A stretch of 64,000 nucleotides of DNA, taken from Palsa-883 sp035486355. GTDB lineage: Bacteria > Pseudomonadota > Alphaproteobacteria > Acetobacterales > Acetobacteraceae. Shown in pieces: positions 52,150-61,512 of this stretch (position 1 is its first letter; every line of letters begins with the position of its first letter). The notes under the pieces are model-generated. The model did no database searches, was not told the DNA's origin, and was given only the letters and a program-made list of their open reading frames with translations. The translations under genes were made by a program, and so were the position numbers. The stretch is from NCBI GenBank assembly GCA_035486355.1, contig DATHNE010000034.1, positions 1 to 64,000 of the forward strand, read 5' to 3'.

Positions 52150-52609
52150 GGTCATGGGCGACATTTGCCGCTACGTTGCCGACGCCGCTCGGCATCGTGG
52201 TGATGGATGTCCGCATTCGCCGCGCCGACCTGCCGCCCGAGACCAGTCAGACGATCTATGATCGCATGACCTCTGAACGGCGGCGCGAGGCGAAGGAGCT
52301 GCGCGCCCAGGGCTTCGCATGGGCGCAGGAGATCCAGCCCAAGGCGGATCGCGAGCGCATTGTCAGCCTCGCCGAGGGCAGCTCCAGGTGCGGGTCTCGC
52401 GCAGCCAGGGCGATGCCGCCGTCCGCCAGCGGTTTGCTGACGCGTTCAGCCATGACCCGCGCGTCGATGCCTTCTATCGCGCCATGCAGACCTACCGGCA
52501 CGCGATGGCGGACGCCGGGCCGCCGCTGGTGCTCTCGCCAGAGTTGGAGCTGCTGCGCTATTTCAATACCGGGGCGCCGTACGGGCCGCTTCCGCCATCG
52601 AAACCATGA
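52150..52609 (+). pseudogene. hflC: hflC remnant, N-terminus deleted
   Basis: The HflC signal peptide-anchor and the first roughly 190 residues are missing: soon after the hflK remnant ends, the frame enters LGIVVMDVRIRRADLPPETS and YDRMTSERRREAKELRAQG, the coiled-coil part of HflC. At about 52376 the frame shifts again, and the neighbouring frame carries VRVSRSQGDAAVRQRFADAF and the C-terminal AGPPLVLSPELELLRYFN to 52609. This end overlaps the start of the Nramp-like gene. A deletion joined hflK's end and hflC's middle. Confidence 0.8.
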
Positions 52610-53874
52610 CGGCGTCACCCCGGATGGACGGCGACAGCGCAATGGCACGCTTTCCGCCTCGCATCACCTGGCAGCAACTGGCCTTCACCATCGGCCCCGG
52701 GCTGGTGGTGATGCTGGCCGACACCGAGGCCGGCAGCGTCATCGCCGCCGCGCAGGGCGGGGCCGAGTGGGGCTATCGTCTGGTGCTGCCGCAGTTCCTG
52801 CTGATCCCGGCTCTGTTCATGGCGCAGGAGCTGGCGGCACGGCTGGGTTTGGCGACACGGCAAGGGCTGGCGGAACTGGTGCTGCGGCGGTCGGGGAGAT
52901 GGCCGGCAGGCCTACTGCTCGCGACCCTAACCGTGAGTTGCATTGGCGCACTGGTGACCGAACTCAGCGGCATCGCCGGCGTCGGGGAGCTGTTCGGCAT
53001 CCCGGCCTGGCAGTCCGTGGCACTGGCAACGGCGGGCCTGCTGCTCGTGGTCTGGACTGGCAGCTATCGGTCGATCGAACGCATCGCGATTGTGGTCGGC
53101 CTGTGCGAGCTGAGCTTCATTGTGCTGGCATGGCTGGCGCGGCCGGATGTCGCGGAGCTAGTGGCGCAGGCGGTGCAGGTGCCGTGGCACGCGCGTGGCT
53201 ATCTCTATCTACTCGCGGCCAATCTGGGGACCTGTGTGATTCCCTGGGCAATTTTCTATCAGCAATCAGCGAGCGTCGATAAACGACTGACCCGCGCACA
53301 CCTGGCGGCGGCACGGATTGAAACCCTGGCCGGCGCGGTGCTGTGCCAGGTCGTGACCGCCGCCGTGGTGATCGCCGCGGCGGCCGCGTTTGCGGGTGGT
53401 CTGGCCGGCCATGTACTCGACCGTGTGGGCGACATCGCGGACGCGTTCAGCCTCGCGGCCGGACCCGTCGCGGGGCATCTGGTGTTCGCACTGGGGCTGA
53501 CGGGCGGGGCGTTGGTCGCCGCCATTGTGGTCTGTCTGACAGTGGCCTGGGCGTTCGGTGAGGTGCTGGGCCTGCGCCATTCGCTCAGCGAGAGTCCGAT
53601 ACGGGCACCTTGGTTCTACGGCGTGTTCACTGTTGTCCTGCTGGCCGGTGCGGCATTGGTCGGGTCCGGAATGAGCCTGGTGCGCCTCGCCGTCGGCGCC
53701 GGTGTGTTGAACGCGCTGCTGCTGCCGATCGTGCTGGTGTTCCTATATCGCGCGGCGCGGCGTGAGCTGCCAACGGAGTTGCGGCCCCAGGGGGGGTACG
53801 GTGCCGCGGTGGCGATCGTGTTCGGGCTAACCGGCGCGCTGGGCCTGTATGCCGCGTTGATGGGCCTGCAGTGA
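52606..53874 (+). CDS. Nramp-fold metal transporter lacking the canonical DPGN and MPH motifs
   Basis: The 422-residue protein is predicted to have 11 membrane helices in Nramp order. In helix 1 the family's Asp-Pro-Gly-Asn is replaced by LADTEAGSVIAAAQ, and in helix 6 the Met-Pro-His region reads TCVIPWAIFYQQSASVDKR. This matches a distant bacterial subgroup annotated as divalent metal cation transporter, not MntH. Metal specificity is therefore open; relatives with changed helix-1 motifs include Mg or Al transporters. The start at 52606 overlaps the hflC remnant by four bases; a later ATG at 52624 or 52642 is possible. Confidence 0.8.
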   Translation: MTASPRMDGDSAMARFPPRITWQQLAFTIGPGLVVMLADTEAGSVIAAAQGGAEWGYRLVLPQFLLIPALFMAQELAARLGLATRQGLAELVLRRSGRWPAGLLLATLTVSCIGALVTELSGIAGVGELFGIPAWQSVALATAGLLLVVWTGSYRSIERIAIVVGLCELSFIVLAWLARPDVAELVAQAVQVPWHARGYLYLLAANLGTCVIPWAIFYQQSASVDKRLTRAHLAAARIETLAGAVLCQVVTAAVVIAAAAAFAGGLAGHVLDRVGDIADAFSLAAGPVAGHLVFALGLTGGALVAAIVVCLTVAWAFGEVLGLRHSLSESPIRAPWFYGVFTVVLLAGAALVGSGMSLVRLAVGAGVLNALLLPIVLVFLYRAARRELPTELRPQGGYGAAVAIVFGLTGALGLYAALMGLQ

Positions 53875-54524
53875 GTCTCCTCGGCCTGCCCAATCGTCTT
53901 GGCAAACCGCTGGCGATCGCGCCGATCGACCTGCTGCTGGCAGGTGACAACGCGTTGGTGCTCGCACTTGTCTGCCGCACGCTGCCGCCACGCCGGCTGC
54001 GCGTCGTGCTGCTGCTGGGCACGCTGGGCGCCGTTGTCTTGCGTGTTGTGCTGGTGGCCGGCAGTGTGTTGGCAGGGCCCGGGCTGCAGCTGGTTGGCGG
54101 CACGCTGTTCACGCTGCTGGCGATCAATCTCGCTGGCCGCGACGCTCGCACGTTGCCGAACGTGCCACCGCTCGAGGGCCGCAGTGAACTGCTGGCTGCG
54201 ACCGTCTTGGTGATGTTCATTGACCTGATGATAAGCCCCGACCATGGCGTCGCACTGGCCGCGGTAGCGGGCGGCAGTTCCGGCTACCTCGTGCCGAGTC
54301 TGACGCTGACTGTCGCAATCCCAAGCCACCTCGCGTCGATCCGCCCATCGTGCGGCCCATCGTCCCGGCACCGGCGTTCGCCGCTCCCATCGAGCGGGAA
54401 TACGGGGCCCAAGGCCGGTCGAATTGGCGCGTTTCATCGGGCTGTTTGCGGTTCGCGGCCTGCTTCTCGGATGTCGCTTCTCGGATTGGCCTTGCTGTTC
54501 AGCGGAGGCATGCTGAGCCACTGA
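53871..54524 (+). CDS. TerC-family membrane protein, C-terminal part degraded
   Basis: From ATG 53871 (overlapping the Nramp-like stop) the first 150 residues are a good TerC/YjbE protein, a group linked to manganese export: IDLLLAGDNALVLALVCR near residue 19 with the GDN motif, helices with LLLGTLGAVVLRVVLVAGSV, and a second acidic motif region FIDLMISPDHGVALAAV. After residue about 155 the sequence turns into Ser/Arg-rich non-membrane text (IRPSCGPSSRHRRSPL) and the last expected helices are missing, so the end is probably frameshifted or lost. Translational overlap with an Nramp-like gene would fit metal homeostasis. I doubt it still works. Confidence 0.65.
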   Translation: MSLLGLPNRLGKPLAIAPIDLLLAGDNALVLALVCRTLPPRRLRVVLLLGTLGAVVLRVVLVAGSVLAGPGLQLVGGTLFTLLAINLAGRDARTLPNVPPLEGRSELLAATVLVMFIDLMISPDHGVALAAVAGGSSGYLVPSLTLTVAIPSHLASIRPSCGPSSRHRRSPLPSSGNTGPKAGRIGAFHRAVCGSRPASRMSLLGLALLFSGGMLSH

Positions 54525-54567
54525 TCGGGTCACGGGTGCCCCTTGCGCATCACCCGCGCGTCGAGGC

Positions 54568-54628
54568 CGGGCCTGTCCCGGCAATCTATCGCGGCAATGT
54601 GCGGGCGTCGATGGCCGGGACAGGCCCG
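54568..54628. repeat. Dispersed palindromic repeat, family C, copy 2
   Basis: CGGGCCTGTCCCGGC at 54568-54582 and its exact inverse GCCGGGACAGGCCCG at 54614-54628 form a perfect 15-bp stem with a 31-base loop. The phrase GGCCGGG...CCCGGC resembles the element at 34851-34945. It lies in the gap upstream of the GntR gene. Confidence 0.65.
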
Positions 54629-54725
54629 CCGATGACCGTTTCAGACGGCGTAGGACAGACACCAACATCGGTCTGCCTCTTGCTCAAGCACCGCGATCCG
54701 ATTAGGGATACCACTCCGGGATCCC

Positions 54726-54735
54726 ATACTGGTAT
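54726..54735. promoter_or_regulatory. Candidate GntR operator before the regulator
   Basis: ATACTGGTAT is a near-palindrome five bases upstream of the regulator start. A further ATACCA at 54708-54713 pairs with TGGTAT at 54730-54735. GntR/FCD regulators often use such short TGGTAT-type half-sites and repress their own operons. Confidence 0.35.
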
Positions 54736-54739
54736 TGTC

Positions 54740-55414
54740 ATGTCGCAGATGCTGCAGATCCACGATCAGTTACGCGAAATGATCCTCGCGCTCGACCTCG
54801 GCCCCGGCGAGCGCCTGACCGAGCGTTGGCTGGAAGCCCGCTTCCAAGGCTCCCGCACCCCGGTCCGCGCCGCCCTGCTGCGGCTGGAAGCCGAAGACCT
54901 CATTCGCCGCGACGGCCGCAACTGGATAGTCGCCCCGATCGACCTCGGCGAAATCGCCGCCCTGGCCGAATTCCGGGAGCCGCTGGACACCACCGCCGTC
55001 CGACTGGCCTGCGAACGCGCGACCGACAGTGACCTCGAAACCGTCGTCGCCCTACTGGATTCTTGCCGCCCCGACGTGCCGCGCGAGGCCTGGCACCAGG
55101 TTGGCACCGACTTCCATGTCGAGTTGGCACGCCTGTCCGGTAACGACTTCCTGCTGAAGGCGATCCGCGGCGTGATGACGCGCCTGGCCCGCGCCCGCTG
55201 GCTGGAGGTCCTCACCGAAGCCTCACGCGTGCAAGCCTTTGCCGAACATCGTCGCATCCTCGACCTGATCCGCCGCCGCCAGCCGGACGCGGCGGCACAG
55301 GAAGCCGCGACGCATGTGCGCGCCACCCGCGATCGGCTGCTGCACTCCCTCAGCGAGGACCGCCGTGGCCTGCGCGCCCGCGGCTTCGCCATCACCGGGC
55401 ACGTCGCCGCATGA
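54740..55414 (+). CDS. GntR-family regulator, FCD type
   Basis: From ATG 54740 the 224-residue protein begins with the winged-helix DNA-binding domain (QIHDQLREMILALDLGPGERLTERWLEARF, then SRTPVRAALLRLEAEDLI), followed by an FCD all-helical ligand domain with the metal/ligand Asp and His-containing stretches TDFHVELARLSGN and EHRRILDLIRRRQPDAA. FCD regulators sense small organic acids or sugars. The gene is translationally coupled (ATGA) to an MFS transporter, so it is the probable local repressor. Confidence 0.9.
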   Translation: MSQMLQIHDQLREMILALDLGPGERLTERWLEARFQGSRTPVRAALLRLEAEDLIRRDGRNWIVAPIDLGEIAALAEFREPLDTTAVRLACERATDSDLETVVALLDSCRPDVPREAWHQVGTDFHVELARLSGNDFLLKAIRGVMTRLARARWLEVLTEASRVQAFAEHRRILDLIRRRQPDAAAQEAATHVRATRDRLLHSLSEDRRGLRARGFAITGHVAA

Positions 55415-56646
55415 GCGCCAAAGCCGACGCCGTCGCCGCGCCCGCTACCATCGACCTGGACCTGGCTTCCGCGCACTGGCAGCGCAATCTGAGCGTCTGC
55501 GTCGGCGGCTGTTTCACCACCATCGTCGCGATGACGTTGCTGCTGCCGTTCCTGCCACTGTTCGTCGAGCAGCTCGGCGTGCATGATCACGCTGCGATCG
55601 CGGAATGGTCGGGTGCCGCCTATGGCGCGACGTTCTTCACCGCCGCGCTGTGCGCCCCGCTATGGGGCCGCATGGCGGACCTTTATGGCCGCAAGCTGAT
55701 GCTGATCCGCGCCAGCCTGGGTATGGCGGTGGCGATGGCGCTGATCGGCCTGTCGCAGAATGTCTGGCAGCTCGTCGCGCTGCGCCTGTTGGCGGGTTTC
55801 TTAGGTGGTTACGCTTCCGGTTCCACTGTCCTGGTGGCAACCCAGACGCCGAAGGCGCGCTCCGGTTGGGCGCTGGGCATGCTGTCCTCCGGTATCATGG
55901 CGGGCAACCTGGCCGGCCCGCTGATCGGCGGCTTCCTGCCACCGTTGATTGGCATCCGTGCGACCTTCTTCGCCGCCGGTGCGGTGATCTTCGTGACGTT
56001 CCTGGCAACCACCTTCCTGATCAAGGAGGAGCGGCGTGCACCCAGCCCACACAAAGGCCGCCCGCGTGGTGGCCTGGGCGCCGTGCCGGACAAAGGCCCG
56101 TTGCTCGCTATGCTGGTCACCGGCTGCCTGCTGATGCTGGCCAACATGTCGATCGAACCAATCATCACCGTCTACGTGCAGACGCTGGTGCACAACGCCA
56201 GTCAGGTGACGATGGTCGCCGGCCTGGTGATGGCGGCAGCTGCGCTGGGCAGCATCCTGTCGGCCTCACGGCTGGGCAAGCTGGCGGACAAGATCGGCCA
56301 TTGGAACGTGATCACTGGCTGCCTGGCGGTGTCCGCGTTAGTGTTGATCCCGCAGGCGTTCGTCACCGCCGGCTGGCAACTGATCTTCCTGCGCTTCCTG
56401 ATGGGCCTGTCGCTCGGCGGGCTACTGCCCTGCATCGCCGCCGTGATCCGCCATAGTGTACCCGACAGTGTGGCCGGCAACATGCTGGGCTACTCGACAT
56501 CATCGCAATACGCCGGGCAGGTCGCCGGACCGTTGGCTGGCGGCTTCCTGGGCGGTCATTTCGGCATGCGCGCGGTGTTTCTGGGCACATCAGTGCTGAT
56601 GGCGGGAGGCGCGGTCTACAACTGGGTCAGCAAACCGCACGGGTGA
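55411..56646 (+). CDS. MFS transporter, 12 helices, regulated by the adjacent GntR
   Basis: The 411-residue protein overlaps the GntR stop by four bases. It has 12 hydrophobic helices with the major-facilitator motif GRMADLYGRKLMLI after helix 2, then SLGMAVAMALIGLSQ and the symmetric KLADKIGHWNVIT in the C-half. The family transports small organic solutes or drugs; the coupling to a GntR/FCD regulator suggests a carbohydrate or organic acid. No enzyme gene is attached to the pair. Confidence 0.88.
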   Translation: MSAKADAVAAPATIDLDLASAHWQRNLSVCVGGCFTTIVAMTLLLPFLPLFVEQLGVHDHAAIAEWSGAAYGATFFTAALCAPLWGRMADLYGRKLMLIRASLGMAVAMALIGLSQNVWQLVALRLLAGFLGGYASGSTVLVATQTPKARSGWALGMLSSGIMAGNLAGPLIGGFLPPLIGIRATFFAAGAVIFVTFLATTFLIKEERRAPSPHKGRPRGGLGAVPDKGPLLAMLVTGCLLMLANMSIEPIITVYVQTLVHNASQVTMVAGLVMAAAALGSILSASRLGKLADKIGHWNVITGCLAVSALVLIPQAFVTAGWQLIFLRFLMGLSLGGLLPCIAAVIRHSVPDSVAGNMLGYSTSSQYAGQVAGPLAGGFLGGHFGMRAVFLGTSVLMAGGAVYNWVSKPHG

Positions 56647-56730
56647 TCGCGCTGGTCGATTGGAGCCACACGACACGCCGACCGACATGCGGCGTCACCG
56701 CGCTCATGCCGCGCTGATCGCCTGGCCGAG

Positions 56731-57030
56731 ATGATGGGACCAGGATCGATTGCCGCGGCCACCGCATTGGACGCCAACCGCAGCGGAGGTATGCGCGAAG
56801 ACGTTGTGGCCGCTCTGGCGTCACTGCGGGTTGCCACGCTGGTCTCGCTGGCGATCTACGCCGCCTATTCGCGCGCCGCGGCGTTTTCGCAATGGGCTGG
56901 CGCGGCAGAGACGCGCGTCATCACGCGCCTGTCGGCGTTTCTGCCGATGGCGGTTAGTGTGCTGACCGGGCTTGCGGATTTCTTGCCCGGCCTGACTGCC
57001 CATGGCATCCATCTGCAAGTTCAGCCCTGA
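56731..57030 (+). pseudogene. MarC-family C-terminal fragment
   Basis: The 99-codon frame reads MMGPGSIAAATALDANRSGG, a helix with ATLVSLAIYAAYSRAA, and a C-terminal segment ending FLPGLTAHGIHLQVQP. This resembles the second half of MarC/UPF0056 membrane proteins, whose second repeat starts with LAGPGAI-type sequence. The first half (three helices) is missing and no ribosome-binding site stands before the ATG. Its stop overlaps by ten bases the convergent membrane protein gene. It is read as a 5'-truncated remnant. Confidence 0.55.
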
Positions 57031-57749
57031 GGCTTCGCCAGATTGCGCGACGCCACGCCATCAGGGCCCCGCTGACGTGCCGCGTGGTCTTGCGCCAACT
57101 GTGAGATCAGCATCACGATGATCCGATACGGCGCGCTGGTCGGATCCGCCAGCTCGGCAAGCGTATGACGTTCACTGAGGCGCGCCACGCGGACAAGCGC
57201 GCGGATTCTCTGTCGGCGTGTCTGCTTGAGCTCCGATGAGCGGCGGGTAAACAGCAGCCGGTACGCTTCCCCATCGCCGAACAGGACATTGAGCTCCAAC
57301 GCCGTCGTGTAGATCGGGAACGGTACCAGGATCCAAATCTGCACGAAGAGAAACCGGTGCCAGGCGAAATGGGTCGCCAGGGTCGAGGCAAATCCACCCG
57401 ACACTGGTTGCACGACGGTGAAGCGGATGGTGATCTCGATAAGCCGAACGACAAACACCACCGCCCGATAGATGGTTGTCTTGAACAGGATCGGCTGGGT
57501 CAGAGGCGCGTTATCGGAACCGCGCAAAAACGTCAGCCTGTCCGTGATCAGCACGGCCTTGCCAACGATCAATGCTCCGGCCGTGGCGGCGAGGAGGCCC
57601 ACGGACCGGATCAAGTACTCCGATAGAATCAGGTGCTGCGTGAACACAATAAGATTGAAGCCCGTGGCGAAAAACAAGGTCGCGGGCAAAGCGTGACGAA
57701 CCTCACGCGATGAAACGTGTGGGGCGCCGCCACCGTCGGCTTGGTGCAC
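57021..57749 (-). CDS. Predicted four-helix inner-membrane protein, unknown function
   Basis: The 242-residue protein has about four hydrophobic helices: FFATGFNLIVFTQHLILSEY near residue 26, LLAATAGALIVGKAVLI, ILFKTTIYRAVVFVVRLIEI and LFVQIWILVPFPIYTTALEL, then a long polar C-terminal part with basic Arg-rich helices (RSSELKQTRRQRIRALVR). The early ATGFNLIVF segment and the charged FLRGSDNAPL loop seem conserved in related alphaproteobacterial proteins, but no family name could be given with confidence. It is likely inserted in the inner membrane with the C-terminus in the cytosol. The convergent MarC remnant overlaps its end. Confidence 0.7.
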   Translation of the reverse strand: MHQADGGGAPHVSSREVRHALPATLFFATGFNLIVFTQHLILSEYLIRSVGLLAATAGALIVGKAVLITDRLTFLRGSDNAPLTQPILFKTTIYRAVVFVVRLIEITIRFTVVQPVSGGFASTLATHFAWHRFLFVQIWILVPFPIYTTALELNVLFGDGEAYRLLFTRRSSELKQTRRQRIRALVRVARLSERHTLAELADPTSAPYRIIVMLISQLAQDHAARQRGPDGVASRNLAKPQG

Positions 57750-57805
57750 TATCGTCAGGTCCGGTCATATCGGCCACTTGGCGCACCGACCTAACAGCCG
57801 CGCAG

Positions 57806-58366
57806 TCACGGACCAGGATTGATGCGTGTGATCTTCGATCCCTCCAGTCCGAGTCCCGCCATCACACCATACTGGGCAAATGGCATCGTATAGACATCCT
57901 GTGACAACGTCGTCGAGGTCATGCTCGCCGCCGTCCCTTTGTCGAGCACGACCACGCTTGGCCCCGAACCGATCGCCCACCCGTCACTGTTGGACAGATA
58001 CCTCAATGCGGACTCGGTCATGAAGAACAATGCGTAGCCAAAACTCTGCACCCCGGCCTGCAAGCCGAGTGACGCCGCCGCGATGTTGTAGTAGCCAACC
58101 GTTTGGCTCCCGACCCGCAAACACCCATCGCCGCTTTGCCCGCCAATCAGCAGGCCAGCCTTGATGATTGTGGGAAACACCAGGATCGCCTTGGCAGGCC
58201 GGGCGAGATCGCGCGCCTTCGGTTACGCCGCATACAGCGTCGATAGCGCCTTATTCGCGCCGCGATCAATCTCTCGGGCCGAGGCAGCGTGGGCTGCTTG
58301 CATATCGATGAATGAAGCCACCAGCAGCATCGGCAGCGTAACAACGAGCGATCGTTTGGTGTGCAC
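57806..58366 (-). pseudogene. SYLF/Ysc84-domain lipid-binding protein with internal stop
   Basis: A GTG at 58366, preceded by AGGGAGAG, starts a protein with a signal peptide (LVVTLPMLLVASFIDMQAAHA). It reads REIDRGANKALSTLY, then hits TAA at 58223-58225. The same frame continues PKARDLARPAKAILVFPTII and GGQSGDGCLRVGSQTVGYYN to SVVVLDKGTAASMTSTTLSQ and GSKITRINPG, a complete SYLF domain of about 180 residues. A GAA-to-TAA change explains the stop. SYLF/Ysc84 proteins bind lipids or act in the envelope. An internal GTG at 58180 could start a shortened product. Confidence 0.75.
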
Positions 58367-58809
58367 CACTGTTGCTCTCCCTTTGATATCGACCGGTTGC
58401 ATTCATCTGGCCGTGCAAGGTGGTCCAAGAGAAAAATCGGCCAACTCGATTTGTGCGATACCGCGGACGGGCCATCACGGTGCCATCATATATCGGATGC
58501 GTTACCATGAATATCGCTCCTGGGTCTGCGACGTTGATGTGCATCTATTGAGAAATGTCCGCCTGCGGGATTGCTGAGGACTGGCCTGCCGTGGGCCGGC
58601 ACGAACAGTCCCCGGCTCCGTTGGCAGCTAGCCGACTATCGTTGGTGCAACAGCCCAGACAATCGGCGTCCTGACCCGATGCAGTCGACCCGACCGCCGA
58701 CACCGCGGCGCGGGCACGCTTCGCACGACGTCAATGGCGGGTCCGCGCGAGAAACCCGCACCAGCTCCGCAATTGGACCGGCGCGCGCCCCTATGCTACG
58801 GCCCGCCCC
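58367..58809. other. Gene-free stretch upstream of aroQ
   Basis: No protein-like frame, RNA gene or strong repeat was recognised in these 443 bases. They must hold the promoter of the SYLF locus on the minus strand and of aroQ on the plus strand. A few low-GC phrases (for example around 58485-58530) could contain promoters, but I cannot choose one. Confidence 0.4.
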
Positions 58810-59271
58810 ATGTCCCAGTCCGCCACCGCGCCGCTCGTTGTGGTGCTGAACGGCCCGAACCTGAACATGCTCGGGCTGCGCCAGCCGCACATCTACGGCT
58901 CCGACACGCTCGACGACGTCGAACAGGTCTGCGCCGAGGCCGCCGAGGCGCTTGGCCTCGCCATCGACTGCCGCCAATCCAACCACGAAGGCGAGCTCGT
59001 CACCTGGATCCAGGAATGCCGCGGCCGCGCCGCCGGCATCGTGATCAACCCCGGCGCCTACAGCCACACCTCCATCGCCATCCTCGACGCCCTGCTGGCC
59101 GTCGAACTACCAGTGATGGAGGTGCACATCTCCAACATCCACCGCCGCGACGAATTCCGCCATCACTCCTATGTCTCGAAGGCGGCAAGCGGGGTGATCT
59201 GCGGCTGCGGCATCCAGGGTTATGCCCTGGCGCTGACCGCGCTGGCTGACATCCTGCAGCACCGCGCGTGA
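58810..59271 (+). CDS. aroQ: 3-dehydroquinate dehydratase, type II
   Basis: The 153-residue protein is a type II dehydroquinase, third step of the shikimate pathway. It has the typical LNGPNLNMLGLRQPHIYG start with the catalytic Arg and Tyr loop, SNHEGELVTWIQ near residue 57, NPGAYSHTSIAILDAL near 79 and VEVHISN-type end (here MEVHISNIHRRDEFRHHSYV). The catalytic His is in HSYV. It opens the aroQ-accB-accC order widely conserved in proteobacteria; accB starts 10 bases after its stop. Confidence 0.97.
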   Translation: MSQSATAPLVVVLNGPNLNMLGLRQPHIYGSDTLDDVEQVCAEAAEALGLAIDCRQSNHEGELVTWIQECRGRAAGIVINPGAYSHTSIAILDALLAVELPVMEVHISNIHRRDEFRHHSYVSKAASGVICGCGIQGYALALTALADILQHRA

Positions 59272-59281
59272 GGGGTCCCGC

Positions 59282-59734
59282 ATGAGCCGCATTCCTTTTG
59301 ATCCGGACGCGATTCGCGCGCTGGCTGCCCTGCTGACCGAAACCGGCCTGACCGAGATCGAGCTGGCCGAGCGCGACAGCCGCATCCGCGTGGTGCGCGG
59401 CGCGCCAGCCGGGGCCACAGTGTCCGCGCCGGCGCCCGTCGCCTTGGTGACCACACCGGCCACCGCCGTGCCGGCACCCGCCGTCGATGCCGCACAACAT
59501 CCGGGCGCCGTCAACAGCCCAATGGTCGGTGTCGCCTACCTGTCGCCCGAGCCTGGTGCACCACCCTTCGTCGCGCTCGGCCAGTCTGTCGCCGCGGGCC
59601 AGACGCTGCTGTTGATCGAGGCGATGAAGACCTTCAACCAGATCAAGGCGCCCAAAGCCGGCGCAGTGGCGCGCATCCTGATCAGCTCTGGCTCGCCGGT
59701 GGAGTACGGCGAGGCATTGATGATCCTGGAATGA
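59282..59734 (+). CDS. accB: Biotin carboxyl carrier protein of acetyl-CoA carboxylase
   Basis: The 150-residue protein has the AccB plan: an N-terminal helix (FDPDAIRALAALLTETGLTE), an Ala/Pro-rich linker of about 40 residues, and the C-terminal biotinyl domain with the biotin Lys in EAMKTFNQIKA near residue 116. The motif reads EAMKT instead of the textbook EAMKM, which is common in alphaproteobacteria. With AccC it makes malonyl-CoA for fatty acid synthesis. It lies between aroQ and accC, four bases from the latter's start. Confidence 0.97.
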   Translation: MSRIPFDPDAIRALAALLTETGLTEIELAERDSRIRVVRGAPAGATVSAPAPVALVTTPATAVPAPAVDAAQHPGAVNSPMVGVAYLSPEPGAPPFVALGQSVAAGQTLLLIEAMKTFNQIKAPKAGAVARILISSGSPVEYGEALMILE

Positions 59735-59738
59735 TGCC

Positions 59739-61079
<1,341 letters not shown>

Positions 61080-61124
61080 CACGGCGGCCATTTCTCCCGC
61101 CGCGCCGCGCCATGACAGCTCCCC

Positions 61125-61433
61125 TCAGGGCGACTGCGTCTCCTGTTCCAGCAGCATCAGCGCCCGGCGCAGCCGCAAAATCCCCGGACGCGTATGCCCC
61201 TCGTCACATAGCCGCTGCCCCTCACTCGACAGTGAACTCACGGTCACCGGCGGTGGTTGTGATACCGATTCAATCAGCTCGCTGATCCGATCGATCAACC
61301 GGTGGCAGTATTCCGGCGTGTCCGTGGTCACTACCACCGGCGGGCCATCGCCCGCCGCCGAGAGGGCGAACGGAACCGAGGCCAGCAACATGCCCAGGGT
61401 GGCACAGCGCGCCAGGGTTCGTTCAACAAGCAT
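61125..61433 (-). CDS. Small exported protein with a His/Cys-containing helical domain
   Basis: The 102-residue protein has an N-terminal signal peptide (LVERTLARCATLGMLLASVP, processing near residue 25) and a mature region with DTPEYCHRLIDRISELIES, SSLSSEGQRLCDEGHTRPGI and a final helix LRLRRALMLLEQE. Two cysteines and Arg/Leu helices are spaced as in a small alphaproteobacterial family of unknown function that I can only describe, not name. It is transcribed on the same strand as, and downstream of, the histidine kinase gene, 79 bases away. Periplasmic location is inferred. Confidence 0.65.
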   Translation of the reverse strand: MLVERTLARCATLGMLLASVPFALSAAGDGPPVVVTTDTPEYCHRLIDRISELIESVSQPPPVTVSSLSSEGQRLCDEGHTRPGILRLRRALMLLEQETQSP

Positions 61434-61512
61434 GTTGGAGAGTGTGCCAACAGCGCGCTCTCGCCGCCGTGGGGGTTACATGACAAGCGTGTTAGGGACC
61501 TGCGACGGAACC

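Noticed and set aside
58147..58428. Separate 93-residue minus-strand protein
   Set aside because: It is out of frame with the clear SYLF reading that covers the same DNA.
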